DNA from: Brevundimonas sp. AJA228-03
Lineage (GTDB): Bacteria > Pseudomonadota > Alphaproteobacteria > Caulobacterales > Caulobacteraceae
DNA length: 64,000 nucleotides
Direction of reading: 5' to 3'
Assembly (NCBI RefSeq): GCF_017795885.1
Contig: NZ_CP059297.1
Location: 2,733,001-2,797,000, forward strand
A model generated the notes under the pieces. The model was not told the DNA's origin. It made no database searches and saw only the letters and a list, made by a program, of their open reading frames with translations. A program made the translations under genes and the position numbers. Shown one piece after another: positions 17,193 through 26,305 of this stretch. Position 1 is the first letter of the stretch; every line of letters begins with the position of its first letter.

Positions 17193-19100
17193 ATGACCCC
17201 GGAGACTCCCGCCCCCGATTCGCCCGTCCTGCCCCTTGTCGCTGCCGAGCTGATCCGCGACGAGGCCCGGCGCGCGCCGGACAAGCCGGGCGTCTATCGC
17301 ATGTATGGCGAGGACGGGACCTGCCTGTATGTCGGCAAGGCGCGCTCCATCAGGAAGCGCATCCTGCAGTATGCGCAGGGGCGGTTCCACACCCAGCGCA
17401 TCGGCCTGATGGTCTCGCTGACCCGGTCGATGGAGCTGGTCGTCACGGCGTCGGAGACCGAGGCGCTGCTGCTGGAATCCAACTTCATCAAGAAGCTGAA
17501 ACCCCGCTTCAACGTGGTCCTGCGTGACGACAAGTCGTTCGCCGAACTGATGATCCGCAAGGACCACCGCGCCCCGCAGGTCCGCAAACATCGCGGATCG
17601 CACACGACGCCGGGGGACTATTTCGGGCCGTTCGCCTCGACCTGGGCGGTGAACCGGACGCTGAACACCTTGCAGAAGGCCTTCCTGCTGCGGTCCTGTT
17701 CGGACAGCGTCTACGAGACCCGGACACGGCCCTGCATGCTGCATCAGATCAAGCGGTGCTCGGCCCCGTGTACCGGCCTGATCTCGCTCGAGGACTATGG
17801 CGAGCTGGTCGAGGAGGCGTCGCTGTTCCTGCGCGGCAAGTCGCGCGCCGTCATCGGCCGGCTGTCGGACGAGATGACCGCGGCGGCCGAGGCCATGGAC
17901 TTCGAACAGGCCGCTCGCGTCCGCGACCGCATCCGCGCCCTGTCCGCCATCACCATGGAGAATTCGGTCAGCGCCGACAGCGTGGCCGAGGCCGACGTCT
18001 TCGCCCTGTTCAGCGAAGGCGGCCAGGCCTGCGTCCAGGTCTTCTTCTATCGCGGGGGCCAGAACTGGGGCGGCCGGGCCTATTTCCCGCGCGTGGACAG
18101 GTCCGACACCGACGCCGAGATTCTGTCGGCCTTCCTCGGCCAGTTCTACGAGGACAAGCCGGTCCCGCGCCTGATCCTTTCGAACGTCGTCCCGTTCGAG
18201 AAGGAACTGCTGGAAGAGGCCTTTTCGATGAAGGCGCGGGAGGCGGACGGCCGCCGCGTCGTCGCGATCGAACGGCCGATGCGAGGCGACAAGCGATCCC
18301 TCGTCGATCATGCCCACACCAACGCCCGCGAGGCGCTGGGTCGCAAGATGGCCGAGGGTTCGGCCCAGGGCAAAATCCTGGACGAGGTCTGCGAGGCCTT
18401 CGGGCTGGAGGGCCGCCCCGAGCGGATCGAGGTCTACGACAATGCCCACATCCAGGGCTCGAACGCGGTCGGCGGCATGATCGTCGCCGGGCCCGAGGGC
18501 TTCCAGAAATCCCAGTACCGCAAATTCAACATCAAAGGCACGGACCTGACCCCCGGCGATGACTACGGCATGATGCGCGAGGTCATGCGCCGTCGCTTTG
18601 GCCGTCTGGTCAAGGACGAGGAGGAAGGCGTCGAGGAGGTCGTCCGCCCGGACCTGCTGCTGATCGACGGCGGCGCCGGGCAGCTGGCCGAGGTCCAGGC
18701 GGTGCTGGCCGACCTCGGGCTGGACGACATCCTGGCCGTCGGCGTGGCCAAGGGGCCGGATCGGGATGCGGGGATGGAGCGGTTCTTCGTCCCCGGCAAG
18801 CCCCCCTTCATGATGCCGCTGAAGTCGCCGGCTCTCTACTATATCCAGCGGCTCCGCGACGAGGCCCACCGTTTCGCCAACGGGGCCCACCGCACCCGCC
18901 GCTCGATGGATATCAAGAAGAACCCGCTCGACGAGATCGAGGGCGTGGGCCCCGGCCGCAAGAAGGCCCTGCTGCACGCCTTCGGCTCCGCCAAGGGCGT
19001 CAGTCGGGCGGCGGTTGTCGATCTCGTCAAGGTCGACGGGATCAACCAGCCGCTGGCCGAGCGGATTTATGGCTTCTTCCATCCGGCCAATCAGCGTTAG
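17193..19100 (+). CDS. uvrC: excinuclease ABC subunit C
   Basis: A 635-residue nucleotide-excision-repair nuclease, full length. Domains in order: GIY-YIG (PGVYRMYGEDGTCLYVGKAR, about residues 30-110), UVR motif (AMDFEQAARVRDRIRAL), RNase H-like C-terminal nuclease (VYDNAHIQGSNAVGGMIV and LLLIDGGAGQL), and paired helix-hairpin-helix (EIEGVGPGRKKALLHAFG). It makes both incisions beside a UvrB-marked lesion. The start is taken at MTPETPAPDS just before the conserved region. Confidence 0.97.
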   Translation: MTPETPAPDSPVLPLVAAELIRDEARRAPDKPGVYRMYGEDGTCLYVGKARSIRKRILQYAQGRFHTQRIGLMVSLTRSMELVVTASETEALLLESNFIKKLKPRFNVVLRDDKSFAELMIRKDHRAPQVRKHRGSHTTPGDYFGPFASTWAVNRTLNTLQKAFLLRSCSDSVYETRTRPCMLHQIKRCSAPCTGLISLEDYGELVEEASLFLRGKSRAVIGRLSDEMTAAAEAMDFEQAARVRDRIRALSAITMENSVSADSVAEADVFALFSEGGQACVQVFFYRGGQNWGGRAYFPRVDRSDTDAEILSAFLGQFYEDKPVPRLILSNVVPFEKELLEEAFSMKAREADGRRVVAIERPMRGDKRSLVDHAHTNAREALGRKMAEGSAQGKILDEVCEAFGLEGRPERIEVYDNAHIQGSNAVGGMIVAGPEGFQKSQYRKFNIKGTDLTPGDDYGMMREVMRRRFGRLVKDEEEGVEEVVRPDLLLIDGGAGQLAEVQAVLADLGLDDILAVGVAKGPDRDAGMERFFVPGKPPFMMPLKSPALYYIQRLRDEAHRFANGAHRTRRSMDIKKNPLDEIEGVGPGRKKALLHAFGSAKGVSRAAVVDLVKVDGINQPLAERIYGFFHPANQR

Positions 19101-19136
19101 GCTGAGCTGGGCCGCGACGGCCCGTGGAGGCACCCG

Positions 19137-19448
19137 ATGAGCGCGCTGTCCCAGGGCACCGTCCACACGGTCCCGACTGATCTGGAAGCGGCGCTGCGCA
19201 TTGATCCCGCGATCCTGGCTCTGTGGGAGCGGCTGACGCCGCTGGGCCGCAATGAGTTCATCTGCTGGGTCGAGGACGCGAAACAGGCGAAGACCCGCGA
19301 GCGCCGCATCGGCCGGACCACCGAGGAACTGCGGGAAGGCAAGGGCCGCCCCTGCTGCTGGCCCGGCTGCATCCACCGCACCGACAAGGCCCCGAGCCGC
19401 TGGCAACAGGCGGTCCTGATCGACGGCAAGCGGGGCCGGGGGTCATAA
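19137..19448 (+). CDS. YdeI/OmpD-associated family protein
   Basis: A 103-residue protein matching the C-terminal helical region of YdeI-type proteins: LTPLGRNEFICWVEDAKQAKTRERRI, then TTEELREGKGRPCCWPGC. GGAGG lies 6 nt before the ATG. It follows uvrC by 36 bp. The family has been linked to resistance to cationic peptides in enterobacteria; its role here is unknown. Confidence 0.75.
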   Translation: MSALSQGTVHTVPTDLEAALRIDPAILALWERLTPLGRNEFICWVEDAKQAKTRERRIGRTTEELREGKGRPCCWPGCIHRTDKAPSRWQQAVLIDGKRGRGS

Positions 19449-19561
19449 TGGAGCATCGCGCGGGGGGGCGATCCAATGTCGCCTCTCTGGCACGACGGTC
19501 AGGAGCGGATTCCACCCATTACGGTCGTCCCGATAACGCTGCGTCCGCTCAGATCGACCGC

Positions 19562-20131
19562 CTAGGCAAGGGTATTGAACTGCCTGAGCGCCAATGAAAG
19601 CACATAGAGCAGCGAGCCTAGCGCGAAGACCCATTGAAAGGCCCGGGCAGGGACAAAGATAGCGATCAGACTGCCTATGATCTGGACCGCGACCCCGATG
19701 GGATACTCCGGCCCCAGTGACTGGAAATGCTCCGAGCCCTTGAGCCAGGTATCCACCAGGTCGATCAATTGGCTCAGTGCGTTGACCCCGAAGAACCAGG
19801 CGCGGTGCTGATGAAAAAACTCGTCTAGATCGACGTCGGGGCCGAGGTTCTTGGGAAACAACAGCGTCGACTGGAAATACATCTGGCAGGCGAATACGAG
19901 GACGAAGATGTAGGTGCCGAAGGTCCATTCCTGAAGCGCCTGCAGCTTGAACTGCCACCACCAAAAGAACGCGATGGTCACCAGCATGAAGAGGACCCAC
20001 ACGAGGTGGATTGAACGAAGCCGGAAGGGCTTGGGCCGCTGCGCAACCTCCACCAGCCCTTGGAGCAGGTGCGTCATCGCGAGACCGATGATGATGGACA
20101 CCATCACCATCACATATTCGAACCGATCCAT
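19562..20131 (-). CDS. integral membrane protein of unknown function
   Basis: A 189-residue protein with about five membrane helices (MVMVSIIIGLAMTHLLQGLV, LVWVLFMLVTIAFFWWW, TFGTYIFVLVFACQMYF, VAVQIIGSLIAIFVPAR, WVFALGSLLYVLSLAL). The start has GGGGGTGG just upstream. Codon use is less GC-biased than in neighbours. I recognise no functional family. It sits alone on the minus strand between the YdeI-like gene and vapBC, with 113 and 165 bp of gene-free DNA on its sides. Confidence 0.75.
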   Translation of the reverse strand: MDRFEYVMVMVSIIIGLAMTHLLQGLVEVAQRPKPFRLRSIHLVWVLFMLVTIAFFWWWQFKLQALQEWTFGTYIFVLVFACQMYFQSTLLFPKNLGPDVDLDEFFHQHRAWFFGVNALSQLIDLVDTWLKGSEHFQSLGPEYPIGVAVQIIGSLIAIFVPARAFQWVFALGSLLYVLSLALRQFNTLA

Positions 20132-20296
20132 GGGCCACCCCCGTTAAGCTCAGCTTCCATCGCACCATCAGTCCCACCCTGGCGCAATGGTTAAGCTCCG
20201 ACAGATCCCCTTGAGGGGCCGCCTTCCACCCATAAGAGACGCGCAGCAAGGCTCCCAGGCATCACCTCATGATGAACGGCCGCCCCGAAGGCTGGG

Positions 20297-20686
20297 CTAC
20301 CATTCCACCATGTCGAGACCCGGGATGTCGCGGAAATCCGCGCCGTTCAAGGTCACCAGCGTCAAGTCTCTGGACATCGCCTGGGCTGCGATCATGCGGT
20401 CGATGATCTTGCGGCGCGAGAAGCCGGCCGACTGGACGATAGCGCGATACGCGTCGGCGGCATCGTCATCGAACGGGAACACCGGCAGGCTCTGCAGAAG
20501 CGTATCGAGTCTGGCGCGCTTACGATCCGCGTCCGCCGGATCCCGGTGTGAACCGCCTTCCAGCTCGACCCGGGTCAGGACTGACAGGGCGACCTCGCCT
20601 TGCAGCGACAGAACCCGGTCCTGAACCTCCATGACATCGTCGCGAAGCCCGATGGCCACGTTGGTGTCCAGCAGAAAGCGGGTCAA
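20297..20686 (-). CDS. vapC: type II toxin VapC (PIN-domain ribonuclease)
   Basis: A 129-residue PIN-domain protein. The metal-binding acids are visible: Asp in FLLDTNVAIG, Glu in LTRVELEGG, and Asp in RKIIDRMIAAQ and GADFRDIPG. It starts with TTG, which overlaps the vapB stop (TTGA), so it is coupled to the antitoxin. VapC toxins cleave tRNA or rRNA when free of antitoxin. All key acids are present, so it is probably functional. Confidence 0.88.
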   Translation of the reverse strand: MTRFLLDTNVAIGLRDDVMEVQDRVLSLQGEVALSVLTRVELEGGSHRDPADADRKRARLDTLLQSLPVFPFDDDAADAYRAIVQSAGFSRRKIIDRMIAAQAMSRDLTLVTLNGADFRDIPGLDMVEW

Positions 20687-20922
20687 AGCCCGGGCCGTTC
20701 AGGGAACTCGATCGGTTCACGCTTTTCGACTTCGCTGGGTTTGGGAAGGCTGCGCAGCCTGGCCACCATCTCGGCGACCGACGGCCGTTTGGGTCGAATG
20801 GTTGTGACTTCGCCGATACGCTCGATCTCGAGTTCCACATCGGTGCCATAGGCGAAGCCCTTGGGCAGGCGTACGGCTTCGCTGTTTCCGCTTCGGAATG
20901 CCCTTGTCGTCAAGATCGTCAT
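20683..20922 (-). CDS. vapB: antitoxin VapB (AbrB/MazE-type)
   Basis: A 79-residue protein with an N-terminal SpoVT/AbrB swapped-hairpin DNA-binding domain (TRAFRSGNSEAVRLPKGFA, VELEIERIGEVTTIRPK) and a C-terminal tail that would wrap the toxin (EKREPIEFPERPG). The start is placed at MTILTTRAFRSGNS, where homology begins. A 16-bp perfect palindrome sits 18 bp upstream and is the likely operator for autoregulation by VapBC. Confidence 0.87.
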   Translation of the reverse strand: MTILTTRAFRSGNSEAVRLPKGFAYGTDVELEIERIGEVTTIRPKRPSVAEMVARLRSLPKPSEVEKREPIEFPERPGL

Positions 20923-20939
20923 GACCACTCCCTGTACAC

Positions 20940-20955
20940 ACAGGTATATACCTGT
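20940..20955. promoter_or_regulatory. palindromic operator of vapBC
   Basis: ACAGGTATATACCTGT is a perfect 16-bp palindrome in the divergent region between vapB and the carbonic anhydrase gene. It is AT-rich at its centre, lies 17 bp before the vapB start and 37 bp before the other gene, and fits an AbrB-type antitoxin binding site. Confidence 0.65.
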
Positions 20956-20992
20956 TGTCGTGAACAATCAAAAAAACCTGAGTACCGACCCC

Positions 20993-21619
20993 ATGCCCCA
21001 ACATTCCCGTGCCGCCCTGCTCTCCGGTTATCATCGCTTCCGCGACAACCACTGGCCCGAGGCGAAGGCCCAGTACGAGGCGCTCGCCGCGGACGGGCAG
21101 AAGCCCCACACCCTCGTCGTCGCCTGTTCCGACAGCCGGGCCGACCCCGCCCTGATCTTCGACGCCGCCCCCGGCCAGCTGTTCGTGGTCCGCAACGTCG
21201 CCAATCTGGTCCCCCCCTATGAGCCCGATGGCCTTCTGCACGGCGTCTCGGCCGCGCTGGAGTTCGGCGTGAAGGTGCTCAACGTCCGGCGCATCATGGT
21301 CATGGGTCACGCCCGCTGCGGCGGGGTCGCCGCCATGCGCACGGGGGCCCCCGCCGACTGCCAGGACTTTGTCGCGCCCTGGGTGCAACAGGGGGCACCG
21401 GTGGTTCGTCGCGTCTGCGAGGACTGCTCGCCCGAAGACATCGAACAGGTTTCGGAAGAGGCCGTGGTCCGCCTGTCCCTGCAGAACCTGCGCACTTTTC
21501 CGTGGATCGCCGAACGCGAGGCTGCGGGGACCCTGGCCCTGAGCGGTCTTCATTTCGGCATCGCCGACGGGGTCCTGCGGTCCCTTGAGGGCCCGGGTCG
21601 GTTCGAGGCCATGGGCTAG
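20993..21619 (+). CDS. beta-class carbonic anhydrase
   Basis: A 208-residue zinc enzyme interconverting CO2 and bicarbonate. Zinc ligands and the Asp/Arg dyad are in VVACSDSRADP, and the second ligand pair in MGHARCGGVAAM. Family blocks FVVRNVANLVPP and GVSAALEFGVKVLNVRRIMV are present. Start chosen at MPQHSRAALLSGY. It is divergent from vapBC and follows the palindrome, so its expression could be affected by VapBC binding. Confidence 0.94.
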   Translation: MPQHSRAALLSGYHRFRDNHWPEAKAQYEALAADGQKPHTLVVACSDSRADPALIFDAAPGQLFVVRNVANLVPPYEPDGLLHGVSAALEFGVKVLNVRRIMVMGHARCGGVAAMRTGAPADCQDFVAPWVQQGAPVVRRVCEDCSPEDIEQVSEEAVVRLSLQNLRTFPWIAEREAAGTLALSGLHFGIADGVLRSLEGPGRFEAMG

Positions 21620-21691
21620 GTCTGCGAACTCAGACGTCTCGCTTCGGAGCGCAAAGCATGGCAGATCGCGTTTGAGGTATCGGAGCGTCCC

Positions 21692-22327
21692 ATGACCCAC
21701 ACCCACCATGCCAATCCGATCCCCAACATCCTGACCGGCCTTCGACTGGCGGCGGGGGTGGTGATGTTCCTGATCCTGGCGGGGGCGACGGGGGGATTCG
21801 GCCCTCTGTCGGCCTATCTGAGCCCCGAGGACCAGTTCGGCCTGTACCGCGTGGCCTTCTACATCTTCGTCGTCGCTGCCTCGACCGACTGGATCGACGG
21901 CTATCTGGCGCGGCGCTGGCATGCGGAGACGCGCTGGGGCGCGATCCTGGACCCCATCGCCGACAAGGTGCTGGTCACCGGGGCCATCCTGGGCGTCCTG
22001 ACCTCCGGGTCGGTGCCCCAGATCGCCATTCCCTGCGGCCTGATCCTGTTCCGGGAATTCGCGGTGTCAGCCCTGCGCGAAACCATGGCGGGCAGGGTCA
22101 AGCTGGAGGTCACCCTGCTGGCCAAATGGAAGACCACGGTCCAGCTGGTCGCCCTGGGCTGCCAGCTGTTCGCCCGCAACTGGGACAGCTTCGGCCTCGA
22201 TTTCGAGTATCTGGACGAGTTCCAGCTGGTCGCCGACAGCCTGATCTGGTTCGCCGCCATCGCCACCGTCTGGACCGGCTGGCAGTATTTCGAGACGGCG
22301 CGGCGGTCGCTGGCGGAGAAGGATTAA
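21692..22327 (+). CDS. pgsA: CDP-diacylglycerol--glycerol-3-phosphate 3-phosphatidyltransferase
   Basis: A 211-residue membrane enzyme making phosphatidylglycerophosphate. The CDP-alcohol phosphotransferase signature is complete: DWIDGYLARRWHAETRWG then AILDPIADK. NPIPNILTGLRLAAG at the N-terminus is typical. GGAG lies 7 nt before the ATG. Its end overlaps the GNAT gene by 4 nt, tail to tail. Confidence 0.93.
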   Translation: MTHTHHANPIPNILTGLRLAAGVVMFLILAGATGGFGPLSAYLSPEDQFGLYRVAFYIFVVAASTDWIDGYLARRWHAETRWGAILDPIADKVLVTGAILGVLTSGSVPQIAIPCGLILFREFAVSALRETMAGRVKLEVTLLAKWKTTVQLVALGCQLFARNWDSFGLDFEYLDEFQLVADSLIWFAAIATVWTGWQYFETARRSLAEKD

Positions 22328-22851
22328 AGCCCCTTCGCCAGCACCACGAACTCCAGATCCTGCCGCCTCGGCAGGCCGAAGCGTTCGTCGCTCAATGGAA
22401 ACGGCTCGGTCTCGCCGGTCCGGACATAGCCCCGGCGTTCGTACCAGGCGATCAGTTCGGGGCGCTGACGGATGACGGTCATGCGCATGGTGTCCGCGCC
22501 GAAACGGGCGACGGCTTCGGCTTCGGCTGCCGCGATCATGAAGCGGCCAAGCCCCCCCGCCTGCAATTCGGGTTCCACCGACAGCATGCCCAGATAGGCC
22601 GTACCGCCGCCTTCATCCACCAGCTGGAGGCAGGCGACCATTGCCCCCGCATCCTCGGCCAGCAGCATGATGCGCGCCGGGTCGGTCAGGATTTCGGTCA
22701 GTTCCTCGACATCGGTGCGCTGGCCGTCCAGCAGGTCGGCCTCGTTGGTCCAGCCCACCTTGGCCGTCTCGCCGCGATAGGCGCGCTCGATCAGCCGGTG
22801 CAGGGCCGGCAGGTCGTCGAGGGTCGAAATCCGGGTCGTCGGTCCGATCAA
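22324..22851 (-). CDS. GNAT-family N-acetyltransferase
   Basis: A 175-residue GNAT-fold protein with acetyl-CoA-binding loop LQAGGLGRFMIAAAE and strand TAYLGMLSVEP. The start is a TTG overlapping the upstream peptidase stop (TTGA), suggesting coupled translation. The acceptor substrate is unknown. Pairing with a secreted dipeptidyl peptidase gene does not by itself indicate one. Confidence 0.87.
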   Translation of the reverse strand: MIGPTTRISTLDDLPALHRLIERAYRGETAKVGWTNEADLLDGQRTDVEELTEILTDPARIMLLAEDAGAMVACLQLVDEGGGTAYLGMLSVEPELQAGGLGRFMIAAAEAEAVARFGADTMRMTVIRQRPELIAWYERRGYVRTGETEPFPLSDERFGLPRRQDLEFVVLAKGL

Positions 22852-24953
22852 TGCGCGCCCAGCTCCTCGACCAGACGGCCCATGTCATAGACGTCGCGCA
22901 GGGCCACGGTCACCGCGCCGGTGGTCACGATCACGCTGCGGTTGACGTTGCGGTCATAGCCATAGGCGTTGCGCTGGGTCAGGACGGTGGAGTCGAAGTT
23001 CGCTCCCACCATCTCGCCCGCCGCCGTCACCACGGGCGAGCCGGAGGAACCGCCGATGGTGTCGGACGACACCGTCATGTTCAGCACGGTGTCCGCATCG
23101 ATACGGTCCTTCGCCGCCAATAGCTTCGGCGCGACATCGAAGGGCGCTGCCCCCGTCGCCCGGTCCCACAGGCCGGCGAAGGTGGTGAAGGGCCCCCACC
23201 GCTGGCCGGGCACGTCCGACCCCTCGATCCGCCCATAGGTCAGGCGCAGGGTGCCAGTCGCATCGGGATAGACGGTGTCGCCATAGGCCTCGAACCGGGC
23301 CGTCGCCAGTCGCCCGGAGGCCTGGTCGGTCGGGGCCTGGACCCGGGTTTCCCAGTCGGCGCGGATGGCGCGGGTCTCGTCCTGGATCGACAGCAGATAG
23401 CGGATCATCGGATCATCCGAGGCCTCGATGGCGGCCAGCCCGCCCTCCCACAGCGCCCGCCGCACCTCCGGATCGGCCAGTGTCGTGCCCTCAACCAGCC
23501 GCGCCGACAGCTGTTCGGGCGATTCCCGGCCCAGCAGGCCGCGCACAGCCGGATGGTCGACCGTCAGCCACTCGCGCGTCTTGGACAGCCACCATTCCAT
23601 CCGCACCTGCTCCAGCGCCGGATAGGTGGGCCGCTCGGCGAACAGGGCCGACTGCACCGAAGACAGTCGCGCGTCGCCGTATTCCGGCAGGCGTTCGGCC
23701 GACGGCTTGGCCCGCTCCTGAGCACCGCGGACCAGTGTCCGTGCCCAGGCGAACAGCTGCGACCCACCCGCGACGGAGGTCGTGCCGATGCCGGTTCCGC
23801 CTTCCAGCAGGGCCATGGCGGGATACAGTTCGCGCGCGATCGGCTGCACAGTGGACAGGGCCCCCCAGGGATCAGCCGCCCTTTGGGTCAGCGCCGCGTT
23901 GGACGCGACGCGACGACGGAAGTCCGCCTCACCCTCGGCCCGCGTCGCCATGAACGCGGGGTCCGTCAGCGCCCGCATCCGGCCCAGGCCGCGCTTATAG
24001 GTGTTCTCCAGCCCCACGATCGGGTCCATGGCGATGAAGGCGTTCGCCTCGCTCTCCTCGCTGAACCGGATCAGCCGCCCGCGCAGCTCCGACGCGATCA
24101 GCTGGTCCATCGGCAGGACCACGTCGCGCACCGTCGCCAGCTGATCCATGGTCAGCAGCCGCTGGGTGGCACCGGGCGAACCCGAGACGAACACGGGCGT
24201 GCCCTCGACCGGCTTGTCCGCGTTCCAGGTGAAATGGGTCGGGGTCGGTGCCGGGGCCCCGTTCTCGTACAGCCGGATGAAGGCCGCATCGATGGCGAAA
24301 CGCGGGAAGCTGAAATTGTCCAGATCGCCGCCGAAGGTCGCGGCGCGATCCTCCGGCGCAAAGGCCAGGCGGACGTCGGTGTATTTCTTGTAGGTATAGA
24401 GTTTGAACTGACCGCCCCGATACAGGCTGACGACCTGGCACCGTTTGTCGGTCGCCGCGCCACAGGCCTCCTGCTCGATCCGGCCGATCTCGGCGTCGCG
24501 CGCCTGGTTGAAGGCGAGGCCCGTCCTGCCCGCTGCCGCAGCCCGCACGCGCCCGGTCACGTCGCTGATGTCGGTCAGGACCTCGGCCGTGCCACCGGGG
24601 CATGTCTGTTCTTCCTCGCGGTTGCGGGGCGTGAAGCCGGTCTCGGCATAGTTCCGGGCCTGGGTCGACAGATTGGCCACGCAGGTCGCGACGCAGTGGT
24701 TGTTGGTCATGACCAGACCCTCGCCCGACACGATCCCGGCCGAGCACCCGCCGAACCGCACGGAGCTCAGCCGCACCCGGTCCAGCCAGGCCTGGTCGAT
24801 CGCGGTCCCCAGCGTCGCATTGGCCCGCGCGATCGGGAAGTTGTCGAAGGTCCACATGCCCTCATCCGCGCGGGCGGGGGTCGGCTGGAAACCGATGGCG
24901 GCGATGGCCAGGGCCAGGCCAGAGGTCGCGGCGCTGAGGGTACGCAGACTCAT
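22848..24953 (-). CDS. S46-family dipeptidyl peptidase (DPP7/DPP11-like)
   Basis: A 701-residue periplasmic serine peptidase. Signal peptide SLRTLSAATSGLALAIAAIG with cleavage after PARA. Chymotrypsin-like fold: catalytic His in LVMTNNHCVATC near residue 80 and catalytic Ser in GGSSGSPVV near residue 645. S46 enzymes release dipeptides from peptide N-termini. GGGAG lies 7 nt before the ATG. It is first in a two-gene unit with the GNAT gene, and is divergent from the ABC exporter genes. Confidence 0.93.
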   Translation of the reverse strand: MSLRTLSAATSGLALAIAAIGFQPTPARADEGMWTFDNFPIARANATLGTAIDQAWLDRVRLSSVRFGGCSAGIVSGEGLVMTNNHCVATCVANLSTQARNYAETGFTPRNREEEQTCPGGTAEVLTDISDVTGRVRAAAAGRTGLAFNQARDAEIGRIEQEACGAATDKRCQVVSLYRGGQFKLYTYKKYTDVRLAFAPEDRAATFGGDLDNFSFPRFAIDAAFIRLYENGAPAPTPTHFTWNADKPVEGTPVFVSGSPGATQRLLTMDQLATVRDVVLPMDQLIASELRGRLIRFSEESEANAFIAMDPIVGLENTYKRGLGRMRALTDPAFMATRAEGEADFRRRVASNAALTQRAADPWGALSTVQPIARELYPAMALLEGGTGIGTTSVAGGSQLFAWARTLVRGAQERAKPSAERLPEYGDARLSSVQSALFAERPTYPALEQVRMEWWLSKTREWLTVDHPAVRGLLGRESPEQLSARLVEGTTLADPEVRRALWEGGLAAIEASDDPMIRYLLSIQDETRAIRADWETRVQAPTDQASGRLATARFEAYGDTVYPDATGTLRLTYGRIEGSDVPGQRWGPFTTFAGLWDRATGAAPFDVAPKLLAAKDRIDADTVLNMTVSSDTIGGSSGSPVVTAAGEMVGANFDSTVLTQRNAYGYDRNVNRSVIVTTGAVTVALRDVYDMGRLVEELGAH

Positions 24954-25132
24954 GGATCGTCTCCCGTTCGCCGACCGGGTCGGCGGCTGTGGTCATCTGA
25001 CCGCTAGCTAGGCCCGGGTGCCGGGCGCTCGCAAGCGTGACCACATCTCGACCGTTGCCTTACCCCGATTTAACTTGGAGCGAACAGCGCCCGGCCTCAC
25101 ACAGGGCGCAAGTCAGGGACCTTCGAGACACA

Positions 25133-26305
25133 ATGTCGCTCGCACTTTCAACGCTGCTCTACGAGTGGCGCCGCTATATGGCCGCCGTCATGGCCCTGGC
25201 CCTGTCCGGCCTGCTGGTTCTGGCGATGACCGGAGTCTTCATCGGCATCGGCAAGGGCTTTACCGCGACCATCGAGCGCTCCGGTGCCGACATCATCGTC
25301 ATGCAGCCGGGTGCCAAGTCGCTGATCGGCGGCCCTTCGGGCGTGCCCCGCCGCTTCATCCCCCTCGTCTACAACAATCCCGAGGTCGTGGAGGTCAAGC
25401 CGCTGGACGGGGCCGGCGGCAGTTTCCAGTCGGTCAAGAACATCGATCCCACCATGTCCCAGGCCGATCGGGCCAAGCAGGGCGCCCCACGTCAGCAGTT
25501 CGTCCAGGCCTTGATTATCGACACCACCCCCGGTGCCGTGACCATCCCGACCGACTATTCCCAGGAACTGGTCGATGCCCTGCGTCAGCCCTACACCGTT
25601 GCGATCGACGAGACGGCCATTACCAAGCTGGGCGTCAAGCTGGGCGACAAGGCGCTGTACAACGGCCAGACCGTCACGGTCGTGGGGGTCACGCGCGGCT
25701 ATCCCAACATGATGCAGTCCACCGTGATCATGTCACGCGACACCCTGCGGATGGTCGGTCAGGCCGATACCGGCCCGAGCGTCGGCCCCCTGATGGTCAA
25801 GCTGCGCGATCCCGCCCAGGCCCAACGCGTCGCCGCCGAACTGAACGCGACCGGCAACGGCCAGTGGAAGGCCTGGACCCGCCAGGAACTGGCGGACGCC
25901 AACCAGATGGCGATGTTCGAGGAAGGCATTCTGGTCATCATCATCGGCGGCTGCGTGGTGCTGGGCACCATCATCGGCATCGCCATCACCTGGCAGACGC
26001 TGCGCGGGGCCATCATGGCCAATATCAAGGAGTTCGCCTCGCTCCGGGCCCTGGGCGTCGGCATGGGATCGCTGAACCGCATCGTCATGGAGCTCAGCTT
26101 CTGGGTCGGTTGTGTCGGTGTGCTGGCGGCCATTCTGCTGACCATGGGTGTCCAGTGGCTGGCCATGACCGGGGCCGTCATCATCGCCCTGCCGCCCATG
26201 CTTCTGGTCATCGTCGGCGGGGGGCTGATCATCATCGCCATGCTGTCGGGCTTGCTGTCCCTCGGCATCCTCAAGAACAGCCAGCCGGCGGATCTGCTAC
26301 GATGA
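25133..26305 (+). CDS. FtsX-like ABC exporter permease (DevC-like)
   Basis: A 390-residue permease with one N-terminal helix (MAAVMALALSGLLVLAMTGV), a large periplasmic domain, and three C-terminal helices (ILVIIIGGCVVLGTIIGIAI, FWVGCVGVLAAILLTMGVQW, MLLVIVGGGLIIIAMLSGLL): the MacB/DevC layout. Start chosen at MSLALSTLLYEW, close to the first helix. Its stop overlaps the ATPase start (ATGA). Together with the next two genes it forms a complete DevBCA-type exporter. Confidence 0.9.
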   Translation: MSLALSTLLYEWRRYMAAVMALALSGLLVLAMTGVFIGIGKGFTATIERSGADIIVMQPGAKSLIGGPSGVPRRFIPLVYNNPEVVEVKPLDGAGGSFQSVKNIDPTMSQADRAKQGAPRQQFVQALIIDTTPGAVTIPTDYSQELVDALRQPYTVAIDETAITKLGVKLGDKALYNGQTVTVVGVTRGYPNMMQSTVIMSRDTLRMVGQADTGPSVGPLMVKLRDPAQAQRVAAELNATGNGQWKAWTRQELADANQMAMFEEGILVIIIGGCVVLGTIIGIAITWQTLRGAIMANIKEFASLRALGVGMGSLNRIVMELSFWVGCVGVLAAILLTMGVQWLAMTGAVIIALPPMLLVIVGGGLIIIAMLSGLLSLGILKNSQPADLLR

